A DNA stretch of 64,000 nucleotides from NCBI RefSeq assembly GCF_030348505.1, contig NZ_JAUCFJ010000002.1, positions 4,220,001 through 4,284,000 on the forward strand, in the 5' to 3' direction. The position numbers were made by a program, and so were the translations under genes. The stretch's first letter is position 1, and every line of letters starts with the position of its first letter. Source of the DNA: Lysinibacillus sp. G4S2 (GTDB taxonomy: Bacteria; Bacillota; Bacilli; Bacillales_A; Planococcaceae). The notes beneath the pieces are model-generated. The model saw nothing but the letters and a program-made list of their open reading frames with translations, did not search any database and was not told the DNA's origin. This document shows positions 1 through 9,031 of the stretch, one piece after another.

Positions 1-173
1 AAATATGTTTTTAGTGAGGATCGTTGTTCAAAGCGCTCCTGCTGACGATAATAGGCAAAAAATACATCCTGGACGATTTCCTCTGCAATAGCCCAGTCTT
101 TAACATATAAATAAGCTACTCGAAGACAATATTCACCATGTTCATCCATAATTTTTGCTAAATGCTCATTCAA
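1..173 (-). CDS. ECF-type RNA polymerase sigma factor, N-terminal part (cut by window edge)
   Basis: The first 57 codons of a minus-strand gene are visible. They start at a TTG at 171-173, placed 5 nt after a GGGAGGTG ribosome binding site. The peptide carries an ECF sigma region 2 pattern (residues about 25-40, with DWAIAEEIVQDVFF followed by AYYRQ), the helix that binds core RNA polymerase and the -10 element. Region 4 and any anti-sigma partner lie outside the window. It lies downstream of leuS in the same direction but behind a terminator, so it is probably transcribed separately. The subgroup cannot be assigned from this fragment. Confidence 0.8.
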   Translation of the reverse strand, partial: MNEHLAKIMDEHGEYCLRVAYLYVKDWAIAEEIVQDVFFAYYRQQERFEQRSSLKTY

Positions 174-240
174 ACAAACACCTCCCGTTTCCCATTCACA
201 CTATAGTCGTATCGAAATCTCAGTTGGTTTCAGTATAAAA

Positions 241-275
241 GAAAAAAGTGCCCAAATTTCGGACACTTTTTTCAT
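241..275 (-). terminator. Rho-independent terminator of leuS
   Basis: AAAGTG at 245-250 pairs with CACTTT at 264-269 and CC pairs with GG inside; a T-run follows on the minus strand, directly after the leuS stop codon. It separates leuS from the downstream sigma factor gene. Confidence 0.75.
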
Positions 276-280
276 TATTA

Positions 281-2698
281 TTATTTAACTACGATGTTAA
301 CAAGCTTACCTGGGATAACAATTATTTTCACTAAGTTTTTGCCTGCCATGTACTCTTGTACTTTGTCATCTGCAAGTGCTACTTTTTCGATTTCCTCTTT
401 TGAAGCATCTTTTGCTACGACGATTTTGGCACGTACTTTGCCGGCAACCTGAACTGCGATTTCCACTTCATCATCAACAAGTTTAGACTCGTCATATGTT
501 GGCCATTGCTCATATGAAAGTGTAGCATCATGACCTAATACCTGCCATAACTCTTCTGCAACGTGTGGAACCATTGGCGCTAACATCTTCACAAAGCCTT
601 CTGCGTAAACTGTTGGAATAACATCCGCTTTGTAGCAATCGTTAATGAATACCATCATTTGTGAAATAGCTGTATTAAAGCGAATACCTTCATAATCCTC
701 TGTCACTTTTTTCACAGTTTGATGGTATGATTTTTCAAGCGTTTTGTCATCAGAAGCTTGAATTTTCGCAGCAATTGTTCCATCTTCTTCATTGATAAAT
801 AGACGCCAAATACGATCTAAGAAGCGACGTGCTCCGTCCAAGCCATTTGTTGACCATGCAACAGATGCTTCAAGTGGACCCATAAACATTTCATATAGAC
901 GTAAAGTATCAGCACCGTGTGAAGAAATGATTTCATCAGGATTAACGACATTGCCTTTTGATTTAGACATTTTCTCATTACCTTCACCTAGAATCATCCC
1001 TTGGTTAAATAATTTATGGAATGGCTCTTTCGTGTGTACAACACCTAAATCGTATAGTACTTTATGCCAGAAGCGAGCGTATAGTAAGTGTAATACTGCA
1101 TGCTCTGCCCCACCGATATAAATATCAACTGGTAACCAACGTTTTAGTAATTCAGGATCTGCGATTGCTTCTTTATTTGTTGGGTCAATATAACGAATGA
1201 AGTACCAGCTAGAACCTGCCCACTGTGGCATCGTATTCGTTTCACGACGACCTTTTTTGCCTGTTTCAGGATCAACAACATTTACCCATTCAGCAATGTT
1301 CGCTAACGGAGATTCACCCGTACCTGAAGGACGAATATTATCTGTTTTTGGTAGTACTAATGGTAATTCTGATTCTGGTACTGGCGTCGTTGTACCATCT
1401 TCCCAATGAATCATAGGAATTGGCTCACCCCAGTAACGTTGACGAGAGAATAACCAGTCGCGAAGACGATAAGAAATTTTCTTCTCACCTACTCCTTTTT
1501 CCTCAAGCCATTGAATTGCCTTAGCAATACCATCTTCTTTGTTTAAGCCATCAAGGAAGTCAGAGTTAATGTGCTTACCATCACCTGTGAAGGCTTCTTT
1601 GCTAATGTCTCCACCTTCAAGGACAGGAATAATTTCTAAACCAAATTCTGTCGCGAATTCATAGTCGCGCTCATCATGTGCTGGAACCGCCATAATAGCA
1701 CCAGTACCGTATGATACTAAAACGTAGTCCGCAACCCAAATCGGCATTTTTTTGCCATTAATCGGATTAATTGCATAGGCACCTGTGAATACGCCTGTTT
1801 TTTCTTTCGCTAAATCTGTACGTTCTAAATCAGATTTCAATTTTACTTTATCTAAATAAGCTTCAACAACTTGTCGTTGTTCAGCAGTTGTAATTTGATC
1901 CACTAATTTATGCTCAGGTGCAATAACACAGTATGTAGCACCAAATAATGTATCAGGACGAGTTGTAAACACTGTGAAGTTTTCATCTGTGCCATCTATA
2001 TTAAATGTTACTTCTGCACCTTCCGAACGACCAATCCAGTTACGTTGCATATCCTTAATAGACTCTGGCCAATCAACTTCCTCTAAGTCATCGATTAAAC
2101 GATCAGCATAGGCAGTAATTTTAAGCATCCATTGCTTCATCGGACGACGTTCTACAGGGTGACCACCACGCTCTGACTTTCCATCAATAACTTCTTCGTT
2201 TGCAAGTACTGTTCCAAGTGCTGGACACCAGTTTACAGCTACTTCATCTACATAGGCTAAGCCTTTTTTATAAAGTTGGATAAAGATCCATTGTGTCCAT
2301 TTATAATATTCTGGGTCTGTCGTGTTAATTTCACGATCCCAGTCATAGCTAAAGCCTAGCTCTTGAATTTGACGCTTAAATGTCGCAATATTTTTCGCTG
2401 TAAATTCTGCTGGGTCATTTCCTGTATCAAGTGCATATTGCTCTGCAGGTAAACCGAATGCATCCCAGCCCATAGGATGTAGGACGTTATAGCCTTGCAT
2501 ACGCTTGAAGCGTGAAAGGATGTCTGTCGCTGTGTAGCCCTCTGGATGTCCTACATGAAGACCAGCACCAGATGGGTATGGGAACATGTCTAACGCATAA
2601 AATTTTGGTTTTTCTGTTTCGTTTTCAGTTTTAAACGTTTTATTATCAGCCCAATATTGCTGCCACTTTTTTTCGATTTGTTGATGATTAAAACTCAT
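281..2698 (-). CDS. leuS: Leucyl-tRNA synthetase
   Basis: Class I aminoacyl-tRNA synthetase that charges tRNA-Leu in the cytoplasm. The 805-aa length is normal for bacterial LeuRS. The HIGH signature appears as HVGH at residues 48-51 within [16 protein letters not shown]. The KMSKS signature is intact near residue 578, and the editing (CP1) domain lies between them, with the threonine-rich stretch [14 protein letters not shown]. The start is supported by an AGGAGG-type site just upstream. A T-box leader with a CTC leucine specifier sits upstream, so expression should respond to uncharged tRNA-Leu. It ends at its own terminator. Confidence 0.98.
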   Translation of the reverse strand: MSFNHQQIEKKWQQYWADNKTFKTENETEKPKFYALDMFPYPSGAGLHVGHPEGYTATDILSRFKRMQGYNVLHPMGWDAFGLPAEQYALDTGNDPAEFTAKNIATFKRQIQELGFSYDWDREINTTDPEYYKWTQWIFIQLYKKGLAYVDEVAVNWCPALGTVLANEEVIDGKSERGGHPVERRPMKQWMLKITAYADRLIDDLEEVDWPESIKDMQRNWIGRSEGAEVTFNIDGTDENFTVFTTRPDTLFGATYCVIAPEHKLVDQITTAEQRQVVEAYLDKVKLKSDLERTDLAKEKTGVFTGAYAINPINGKKMPIWVADYVLVSYGTGAIMAVPAHDERDYEFATEFGLEIIPVLEGGDISKEAFTGDGKHINSDFLDGLNKEDGIAKAIQWLEEKGVGEKKISYRLRDWLFSRQRYWGEPIPMIHWEDGTTTPVPESELPLVLPKTDNIRPSGTGESPLANIAEWVNVVDPETGKKGRRETNTMPQWAGSSWYFIRYIDPTNKEAIADPELLKRWLPVDIYIGGAEHAVLHLLYARFWHKVLYDLGVVHTKEPFHKLFNQGMILGEGNEKMSKSKGNVVNPDEIISSHGADTLRLYEMFMGPLEASVAWSTNGLDGARRFLDRIWRLFINEEDGTIAAKIQASDDKTLEKSYHQTVKKVTEDYEGIRFNTAISQMMVFINDCYKADVIPTVYAEGFVKMLAPMVPHVAEELWQVLGHDATLSYEQWPTYDESKLVDDEVEIAVQVAGKVRAKIVVAKDASKEEIEKVALADDKVQEYMAGKNLVKIIVIPGKLVNIVVK

Positions 2699-2763
2699 TA
2701 TTTTTCCTCCTTTGAATGTGTCATGCTCTTCAACTTAAGAATTGACAAAATATTTAAAAAATA

Positions 2764-3000
2764 AAAAAACTCGCCCCTTTCTTTGTTAGAAAGGGACGAG
2801 AGAATTCGTATCTCCCGCGGTACCACCCACATTAGTGATCACACTCGGCTTTAGCTTCCTTAACGCGGAAGGAACGGCACGAGCTGTTTCACTCGGGCAG
2901 ACTCAGAAGGCGAGTTCAATTTGCTTTCCTACTAGCTCCCACCAACCGCTAGCTCTCTAAAAAGAAACACAAATTTACTATTCCTCATCATTGTCTTACA
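2764..3000 (-). promoter_or_regulatory. T-box leader (tRNA-Leu responsive) upstream of leuS
   Basis: On the minus strand the conserved T-box core GGGTGGTACCGCG lies around 2815-2830. It is followed by a strong terminator hairpin (GAAAGGG arm near 2790-2796, CCCTTTC arm near 2775-2781) and a run of T. Upstream, a stem I region contains GAACTCGCC; its CTC (2912-2914) is the likely specifier codon for leucine, which fits leuS downstream. Antitermination on binding uncharged tRNA is the known mechanism of the class. Confidence 0.92.
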
Positions 3001-3012
3001 TGTATTGCATTT

Positions 3013-3041
3013 ATTCTAATGGAAAGTACTGAAAAGCACAA
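3013..3041 (-). promoter_or_regulatory. Putative sigma-A promoter of the leuS leader
   Basis: Minus-strand TTGTGC (3036-3041), 17 nt spacer, TAGAAT (3013-3018), just upstream of the T-box leader. The -35 box is only a fair match. Confidence 0.5.
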
Positions 3042-3131
3042 GACTTTGTTTACATACTAACCATTTTTGAACAAATTAAATCCCTATGAAGGTAACAATG
3101 TTCGAAATAAGTTGTATCCATAGTGCTCGCT

Positions 3132-4847
3132 TTATTTTAAACTACAAGAAAGCTCCGTAAAGATAACTCCTAGCGCATAAGCACCAGCATCCGGATAACC
3201 TAGGCTTCTTTCACCAACTGTTCCAGCGCGACCCATTCGAGCAACGATTTCCTTTGTATATTCCGCTCCTTTAACAGCAGCCTCTGCCCCTTTCTCAAAA
3301 GCTGTTTTAAAATCCGTACCAGCTGCAGCGCTTTCTGACCAGGAATTTACACAAGGTACAAGCGCATCTACAAGCGTTTTATCGCCTACCTCTGCCCCTC
3401 TTCCGAAAGAGCGCTCACCAACAGACTGAATACCTTTCAGCGTCGCTTGTAACATTTCAGCAAATTCTCCGACCGTTAATTCCATTTTCCCCTCTACTGC
3501 TTTACTAGCAGCTCGGAAAGCTCCGCCCCAAATTGGACCAGAAGCTCCTCCGCAATGTTCCATAATGATCATGGAACACGCATCAAGGAAAGTCCCCATA
3601 GTTAAATGTTCTTGATTTAGAATCGAGCTCCATCCTCGTTTTAATTGCTTAAATCCTTTAGCGACGCTCATTCCGAAATCGCCATCACCTGCATGAGTAT
3701 CCAATTCGCAGAAAGGCACTTCGTTCTTAATAATAATTTCGCTCATTTTATCTACAAGATAAATCATATTATTTAAAGTGATTACCTCATTCTTGATGAT
3801 CGCGTGTTCTTCCTCTGTTTCCGTCTCAAAGAAAACTTGATTCTCTTCTACGTAATCATTAATATCTACGTATTCTACACTCCCAACTGGTCCATCTACC
3901 TTAAATGCAGGTGTATTACATTCTTTCGATAGTAATGTTTTCAGCTCATCATCTAGTTTCATTACTGTTAGAGAAATCCCAGCCATTTCAATACTTGTCA
4001 TGTAATTGCCGACAAACGTTCTATTGATTCGTATATTTCTTTTACTCAACTCTCTAGCAACTGCATTGTTAAACAGATAAAGTTCTTGAAGTGGTGTACC
4101 GCCAAATCCATTTACTAGAACAGCAATTTCAACCTCTTCATCTAGCCCTACATCTTTCATAAGGTCATTTGTCATACGTAAAGCTAATTCATCTGCAGTC
4201 ATCATTTTTTCTCGTTTTCTTCCTGGCTCTCCATGAATACCGACACCATATTCCATCTCATCTTCACCCAATTTGAAAGTCGGTGATCCACTAGCTGGAA
4301 CCGTACAAGAAGTTAGTGCTAGACCAATTGTTCGAACATTTGCCGCTGCTTTTTCCGCTACAGCTTTGACTTGCATCAAATCCATACCTTCTTCTGCTAC
4401 CGCACCAGCAATTTTATGTACCAACACAACTCCCGCTACGCCGCGGCGTCCTACTGTATAAAGGCTATCTTCTACTGCTATATCATCATCTACGCGGACA
4501 TACTCTACTTGAATGCCATCCTCTGTAGCTAAGTGAGCGCCATTTTTAAAATTCATAATATCTCCGCTGTAATTTTTAATAATGAGCAGTGTACCTTTTT
4601 TGCTGGCTGTTGCTTTAATTGCTTGATATACCTGTATTTGCGAAGGAGAAGCAAAGACGTCACCGCATACCGCAGCATCTAGCATTCCTTTTCCTACTAA
4701 CCCCGCATGTGCCGGTTCATGTCCACTACCACCACCGCTAATTAAAGTTACCTTATTTTCATTCATTTCTTTTTTCTTAATTACTTTATATTTTTTTAAC
4801 AACTCAAGTTCCGGATGAGCCATAACCATCCCATTACACATTTCCAT
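3132..4847 (-). CDS. Dihydroxyacetone kinase, fused DhaK-DhaL, with N-terminal in-frame stop
   Basis: ATP-dependent glycerone kinase of the single-chain type: a DhaK substrate domain (residues about 1-330, with GGGSGHEPAHAG and the later GIHGEPGR) followed by a DhaL nucleotide domain (about 350-571, with HAGDGDFG as the metal-binding aspartate motif). It would phosphorylate dihydroxyacetone for entry into glycolysis. The natural start appears to be ATG 4881-4883, 7 nt after GGGGAGG. From there the frame reads MKKIMN then TAA (4863-4865) then PETLVMEMCNGMVMAHPE, which is the expected DhaK N-terminus with one sense codon replaced by stop. The open frame from 4847 lacks a good ribosome binding site, so the gene may be inactive or poorly expressed. 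A CcpA-like site lies upstream. Confidence 0.85.
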   Translation of the reverse strand: MEMCNGMVMAHPELELLKKYKVIKKKEMNENKVTLISGGGSGHEPAHAGLVGKGMLDAAVCGDVFASPSQIQVYQAIKATASKKGTLLIIKNYSGDIMNFKNGAHLATEDGIQVEYVRVDDDIAVEDSLYTVGRRGVAGVVLVHKIAGAVAEEGMDLMQVKAVAEKAAANVRTIGLALTSCTVPASGSPTFKLGEDEMEYGVGIHGEPGRKREKMMTADELALRMTNDLMKDVGLDEEVEIAVLVNGFGGTPLQELYLFNNAVARELSKRNIRINRTFVGNYMTSIEMAGISLTVMKLDDELKTLLSKECNTPAFKVDGPVGSVEYVDINDYVEENQVFFETETEEEHAIIKNEVITLNNMIYLVDKMSEIIIKNEVPFCELDTHAGDGDFGMSVAKGFKQLKRGWSSILNQEHLTMGTFLDACSMIIMEHCGGASGPIWGGAFRAASKAVEGKMELTVGEFAEMLQATLKGIQSVGERSFGRGAEVGDKTLVDALVPCVNSWSESAAAGTDFKTAFEKGAEAAVKGAEYTKEIVARMGRAGTVGERSLGYPDAGAYALGVIFTELSCSLK

Positions 4848-4862
4848 AACGAGTGTTTCAGG

Positions 4863-4883
4863 TTAATTCATAATTTTTTTCAT
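4863..4883 (-). other. Original DhaK start region with stop at codon 7
   Basis: ATG AAA AAA ATT ATG AAT TAA on the minus strand, preceded by GGGGAGG. It is in frame with the kinase. A CAA or AAA codon at this position would restore the family N-terminus. Confidence 0.8.
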
Positions 4884-5006
4884 CTTAAATCCTCCCCTAT
4901 AAGTTTTGTCACATACATTCTTCGAAGCCTACTCGTATCCATACTTCCATAATTATTCATAAGAGATTCCTGCTATGATACATCCCTTTCAAAATTACGC
5001 TATTTT

Positions 5007-5020
5007 CGAAAGCGTTTTCA
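5007..5020 (-). promoter_or_regulatory. Candidate cre (CcpA) site upstream of the dihydroxyacetone kinase
   Basis: Minus-strand TGAAAACGCTTTCG matches the cre consensus TGWAANCGNTNWCA at 13 of 14 positions. It lies about 125 nt upstream of the original kinase start, as expected for carbon catabolite control of a glycerone-using enzyme. Confidence 0.6.
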
Positions 5021-5084
5021 TAAATGGATAAAATGAACGAATTGTCTAAAGACCCCGATCTCATTTAAGGGTTGATGATAATGA

Positions 5085-5150
5085 CCTCTCAGGCCGTTCA
5101 TCTCCCACCTAAATCTTCGCCTTCGCTGAATTTCGAGGTGGGAGTTTTGG
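5085..5150. repeat. Orphan long hairpin, possibly an IS200/IS605 end remnant
   Basis: CTCCCACCT (5102-5110) and AGGTGGGAG (5136-5144) form a perfect 9-bp stem. On the minus strand the arm reads AGGTGGGAGATGAACGG, which resembles the structured right ends of IS200/IS605-type elements. No transposase frame remains nearby. The rest of the kinase-SulP gap (about 5021-5220) shows nothing else I recognise. Confidence 0.35.
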
Positions 5151-5220
5151 ACCTGACGCTTCTTTTTCGGTACAGACAAATTATTACCCGTTAATGCGGG
5201 ATAAAGGGTAAAACTTTAAT

Positions 5221-5245
5221 CAGTGGGGATTCTTCATCCCCACTG
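5221..5245 (-). terminator. Terminator of the sulP unit
   Basis: Perfect 10-bp inverted repeat: CAGTGGGGAT at 5221-5230 and ATCCCCACTG at 5236-5245, directly after the transporter stop codon. The T-run on the minus strand is weak. Confidence 0.6.
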
Positions 5246-5249
5246 ATCA

Positions 5250-7016
5250 TTAGTCTTCACCAATCAGGCACTTAGGAGCAGTTAAATTATTTACTGCCCC
5301 TTTATTGTGAGATAATTCCTGACATTCACGGAAGGCAAAATGCTTACACCCAATACATTTATTTGTATCTAAATAGCTTAAAGATTTAGTTATTGCTTCT
5401 CCCGTATGCGGATAGAAATTATTCTCACCAATTGCATCGTATAGACCATTGCGCTGCAGTGCTATTTTTAATTCATCTTGCACACCTGTAACTAAAATGG
5501 TGCCACCCTGTGCTTTGAAATTCCGGATGACATTACCAAAATTTGCCTCACCCGTTGAATCCAAAAATGGCACTTTACTCATACGTAGTATTAAAACTTT
5601 TTGTTGTTGATGAACAGAACTTATTATAGCCTGCTCAAAAGTTTGGGCTGCGCCAAAGAAAAGCGGACCCTCAATTGTATAAATACTAATTTGTGGACAA
5701 TCACGCTTCTGATGAACAGCATGTGATTGCACCTTCCCATTCTCTTTCGTATGATCCGGTAATACCTTTGTTACTACAAGCTTTTCACTCATGCGCTTCG
5801 CAAATAATACGACTGCTAACACAAGCCCCACCTCTACAGCTAATGTTAAGCTTGTAAAAACAGTCAGTAGAAACGTAATCATTAAGACCAAGGAATCTCC
5901 TGATTTCAATTTAAGGATATGCGCAAAATGTTTTTGCTCACTCATATTCCAAGCTACAACCATTAAAACTGGCGCCATACTTGCCAATGGGATATTTGAA
6001 GCAACTGGTGCTAATAATAATAAAGTGACTAATACAAATACGCCATGAATAATACCTGACATTGGTGATGCTGCACCTGTTTTAATATTTGTCGCAGTAC
6101 GGGCAATAGCACCCGTTGCAGGAATCCCCCCAAATAAAGGGGTTACGATATTAGCAATCCCTTGACCAATAAGTTCTCGGTTACTATTATGTTTCGTATT
6201 TGTCATCCCATCCGCTACTACCGCTGATAAAAGGGATTCAATTCCACCAAGCATGGCAATCACAAATGCTGGACCAATAAGTAGCTGAATTCGCTCGAAT
6301 GTGATATCTGGAATTGCAAAATCCGGTAATGTATTTGGAATTACTCCATAGGCTGTTGCTATTGTGGCAACTTGTCCAGAAAAAAAGATTGTTGCTACAA
6401 GTGTAGAAACAACAATGCCCGCTAACGCCGCAGGTACTTTAGGCAAAACTTTCGGTGTTATTAATATAATGACGAGACTAATAATTGCCGTTAAAACACT
6501 ATAAAAACTTGTAGTATTAATATGCGTAAAAATTTCTTTTATATTGTCAATAAAATACTCATGGCTTTTAATATTTTTCAAACCTAAGAAATTGGCAATT
6601 TGACCTGTAAAAATAGTAACAGCAATTCCAGCTGTAAAACCTATCGTCACGGGACGTGGGATAAATTTTATTAATGAACCTAGTTTAAAAATACCCATTA
6701 AGCACAAAATAATCCCGGCCATTAATCCAGCAATTAGTAAGTTTTCATAGCCATACGAAATGACAATCCCTAGCAGAATTGGCACAAACGCCCCTGTAGG
6801 TCCCCCAATTTGATATTTCGACCCACCAAAAATAGAAATAAGTATACCAGCAATAACAGCTGTATATATGCCATACTCGGGCTTAACGCCTGACGCAATG
6901 GCAAAAGACATCGCAAGTGGTAATGCCACAATCCCGACAATAGTCCCTGATATTAAATCTTTCTTTAAGTGATGAATAGAATACCCTTCATATCTCCCTG
7001 TAAACAGTGACTTCAT
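5250..7016 (-). CDS. SulP family anion transporter with STAS domain and cysteine-rich tail
   Basis: 588-aa inner-membrane permease of the SLC26/SulP family, taking up sulfate, bicarbonate or a similar anion. The first 430 or so residues are hydrophobic transport helices with the family's early GPTGAF segment. Residues about 440-545 form a cytoplasmic STAS domain (MSKVPFLDSTGEANFG). The last 35 or so residues hold four cysteines (CIGC, then C seven residues later, then C seventeen later), not a standard part of SulP and possibly a metal or redox site. The ArsR gene lies 44 nt upstream in the same direction, so the two probably form one operon under the repressor. Confidence 0.9.
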   Translation of the reverse strand: MKSLFTGRYEGYSIHHLKKDLISGTIVGIVALPLAMSFAIASGVKPEYGIYTAVIAGILISIFGGSKYQIGGPTGAFVPILLGIVISYGYENLLIAGLMAGIILCLMGIFKLGSLIKFIPRPVTIGFTAGIAVTIFTGQIANFLGLKNIKSHEYFIDNIKEIFTHINTTSFYSVLTAIISLVIILITPKVLPKVPAALAGIVVSTLVATIFFSGQVATIATAYGVIPNTLPDFAIPDITFERIQLLIGPAFVIAMLGGIESLLSAVVADGMTNTKHNSNRELIGQGIANIVTPLFGGIPATGAIARTATNIKTGAASPMSGIIHGVFVLVTLLLLAPVASNIPLASMAPVLMVVAWNMSEQKHFAHILKLKSGDSLVLMITFLLTVFTSLTLAVEVGLVLAVVLFAKRMSEKLVVTKVLPDHTKENGKVQSHAVHQKRDCPQISIYTIEGPLFFGAAQTFEQAIISSVHQQQKVLILRMSKVPFLDSTGEANFGNVIRNFKAQGGTILVTGVQDELKIALQRNGLYDAIGENNFYPHTGEAITKSLSYLDTNKCIGCKHFAFRECQELSHNKGAVNNLTAPKCLIGED

Positions 7017-7060
7017 CTATAAATCTTCCCTTCAAAAAGGTAAATGTTTCATAAAAAACG

Positions 7061-7405
7061 CTACATATCCCCTTCATTTTCGTTAATAGTCATCTCTTCT
7101 AATCTTGTAATAGTATTTATTAAGTGATTGTTGAAAATATCTTTTGCTATACTAAGTAATTCAACAATCATCGGATCACTTAAAGAATAGTAAACTTTTT
7201 TACCCTCTTTCGTCCCATACACGATATTTTTCCCTCGTAATACACTTAATTGCTGAGAGACAGCAGAGCCTTCTTTTTCTAAGCAGCTTTGAATTTCGTT
7301 GACACTTTTTTTGCCATCTACTAGTAATTCCAATATTCTGATTCGTAATGGATGTGCTAAAGCTTTAAAAAAATCCGCCTTAAATTGCTGTAAGCCCTCT
7401 TCCAC
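7061..7405 (-). CDS. ArsR family repressor of the SulP operon
   Basis: 114-aa winged-helix regulator. HTH features are clear: ALAHPLRIRILELLVDGKKS, then the recognition-helix region EGSAVSQQLSVLRGKNIV and the wing KEGKKVYYSLSD. I place the start at the GTG at 7403-7405 because GGAGGG lies 6 nt before it; the ATG eight codons earlier has no such site. A single cysteine precedes the recognition helix (QSCLEKEG), and no classic CVC metal motif is present, so it may sense reactive sulfur or another redox signal (inference). A perfect palindrome just upstream is its likely operator. It is followed at once by the SulP gene. Confidence 0.88.
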   Translation of the reverse strand: MEEGLQQFKADFFKALAHPLRIRILELLVDGKKSVNEIQSCLEKEGSAVSQQLSVLRGKNIVYGTKEGKKVYYSLSDPMIVELLSIAKDIFNNHLINTITRLEEMTINENEGDM

Positions 7406-7433
7406 ATATATCCCTCCAAGAAACTTCATCTTT

Positions 7434-7457
7434 ACATATTCAAATATTTGAATATGT
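7434..7457. promoter_or_regulatory. Probable ArsR operator, perfect 24-bp palindrome
   Basis: The 24 bases are exactly self-complementary, with core TTCAAATATTTGAA, a typical shape for ArsR-family operators. It lies about 30 nt upstream of the repressor's GTG start, so binding would give autoregulation and control of sulP. Confidence 0.75.
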
Positions 7458-7507
7458 ATGATTGATTGTACGCTAATACGTGTAAATTTTCAATATCCAA
7501 CATAAAA

Positions 7508-7551
7508 AAAACGAGCTAAAAACGTGGCTTTCGCACATTTTAGCTCGTTCA
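7508..7551 (-). terminator. Terminator of the MFS transporter gene
   Basis: ACGAGCTAAAA (7511-7521) pairs with TTTTAGCTCGT (7538-7548), followed by a T-run on the minus strand. It lies between the MFS stop codon and the ArsR promoter. Confidence 0.85.
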
Positions 7552-7579
7552 CAACACTTTTTGTTAAATTCAACCATTA

Positions 7580-8758
7580 TCAGTCTGTCACTATTTTATT
7601 CTTTCGTAAAGGGTAATCATAGATAAGACACGGAATAATCGCAAACAAAACAATGATTACTAAAATCAAAACAAGTGCAATCATTCCAAATTGATCGACC
7701 ATAATACCACCAAATAAAGGACCTATCATACGACCTGCTGTTGCCGCACTATTGATAATCCCTTGATAAAAGCCCTGACGTCCTTTTGGTGCAAGCTGAT
7801 TAGCGATGGTAGGTAAAACGGGCGTATAAAACATTTCGCCAAACGTTAACACAACCATGGCGGCAGCAAACATTTTAAAATCACTCGCAAAAGCAATAAT
7901 TCCAAAAGATAATGCGATAAGGACAATACCAAATACTAATTGCCGCTTCAATTTATTTTCCCAACGCTTCACTAGTGGTGCAATTAACGGTTGCCCTAAA
8001 ACGATAAGCAGGCCATTAATCGTCCAAAGTAAGCTGTACTGTTTCAATCCTAATCCTAGATCTTGCGTATAGGAAGAAATAGTTGCACTCCATTGTGAAT
8101 AAGCTAGCCAGCATAATACAGAGGATGAACTTACAATTAATAATGCATAAAACGGTGCTTTATTAATAATTCGTTTACTTTCACTTACTACATTTTTCGG
8201 TGCAATGCTACCCTCTTCAAATCTTTTAAAAGTAAATAACGCTATAAAAAAGAACAACATATACATGACTAAGTTGACCTTAAATACATAGTCAAACTGA
8301 TAATCAGCAACAATCCCAGCAAGTGCAGGTCCAATTGCCACTCCTAAATTTTGAGCTAAATAAATTGCGTTAAAGGCCTTCCGTCCGCCCTCAGGCCACG
8401 CAGTTCCAGCTAAAGCAAACATTCCAGGAAATACGATACCTCCACTAAAGCCGAGTATCGTTAAGAACCATACATAATGTGGCCAGCCGTGCCAAATCGT
8501 TAAACCAATTAATGAGGCAATCGTCAAAAAAATGCCAAACATTATTGATTTATAGCCCCCTATTCTATCAAATAAATAACCACCTAATAGATTTCCCATT
8601 ACGCCGGCAGCAGAATTCAACATCAAAACAAAGCCAGCCATTGCAAGCGACTTCCCTAAATGATCATGCAAATAAATGGCGTTTAAAGGCCATAAAAAAG
8701 AGTTGCCCGTCGTGTTCACCAGCATTCCAATAATTAAAAACCAAACACTTTTTGGCAT
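7580..8758 (-). CDS. yttB: MFS multidrug-type efflux transporter (YttB-like)
   Basis: 392-aa polytopic protein with about 12 hydrophobic segments and the MFS loop motif between helices 2 and 3 (GGYLFDRIGGYKS). The N-terminal half carries further family glycines (GVAIGPALAG). Such proteins are proton-driven exporters of drugs or metabolites; the substrate is unknown. It occupies the place of yttB near leuS and ytqA in Bacillus, which is the main reason for the symbol. The start is backed by TGGAGGTC 8 nt upstream. It is a single-gene unit with its own terminator. Confidence 0.8.
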   Translation of the reverse strand: MPKSVWFLIIGMLVNTTGNSFLWPLNAIYLHDHLGKSLAMAGFVLMLNSAAGVMGNLLGGYLFDRIGGYKSIMFGIFLTIASLIGLTIWHGWPHYVWFLTILGFSGGIVFPGMFALAGTAWPEGGRKAFNAIYLAQNLGVAIGPALAGIVADYQFDYVFKVNLVMYMLFFFIALFTFKRFEEGSIAPKNVVSESKRIINKAPFYALLIVSSSSVLCWLAYSQWSATISSYTQDLGLGLKQYSLLWTINGLLIVLGQPLIAPLVKRWENKLKRQLVFGIVLIALSFGIIAFASDFKMFAAAMVVLTFGEMFYTPVLPTIANQLAPKGRQGFYQGIINSAATAGRMIGPLFGGIMVDQFGMIALVLILVIIVLFAIIPCLIYDYPLRKNKIVTD

Positions 8759-8875
8759 AGAATGACCTCCATTATTTCGCTACTCTAAATAGTTAGTTTA
8801 TGTTGAAAAATACAAAAGTACAAGAAAAATAATTTTACCCTTTTTACATAGGCTTAAGAATACTTTTTGTGTAGG

Positions 8876-8960
8876 TTTCGGTCGGCCCTCCTCATGATTT
8901 TTCTCCGGTCGACGCACTTTTCGCTCGGCTCCCTCACGGTTTGCTCCAGTCACCCACATA
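8876..8960. repeat. Degenerate minisatellite of about 20-22 bp units
   Basis: Four GC-rich imperfect units in a row, each starting near TTTTC or TTTGC and carrying a CGGTCG or GCTCGGC core. They lie between the divergent yttB and ytqA genes. Base composition is far richer in G+C than the flanks. Confidence 0.5.
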
Positions 8961-9031
8961 ATTATTAAATTCTTACCTCATGACGGAACCATTGACACAT
9001 GATAAAATATAGTGTTAGAGGAGTGAAATAA

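Noticed and set aside
4863..4865. Programmed recoding of the TAA in dihydroxyacetone kinase
   Set aside because: No known signal for TAA readthrough and a simple nonsense change explains it; reinitiation or sequencing error is more likely.
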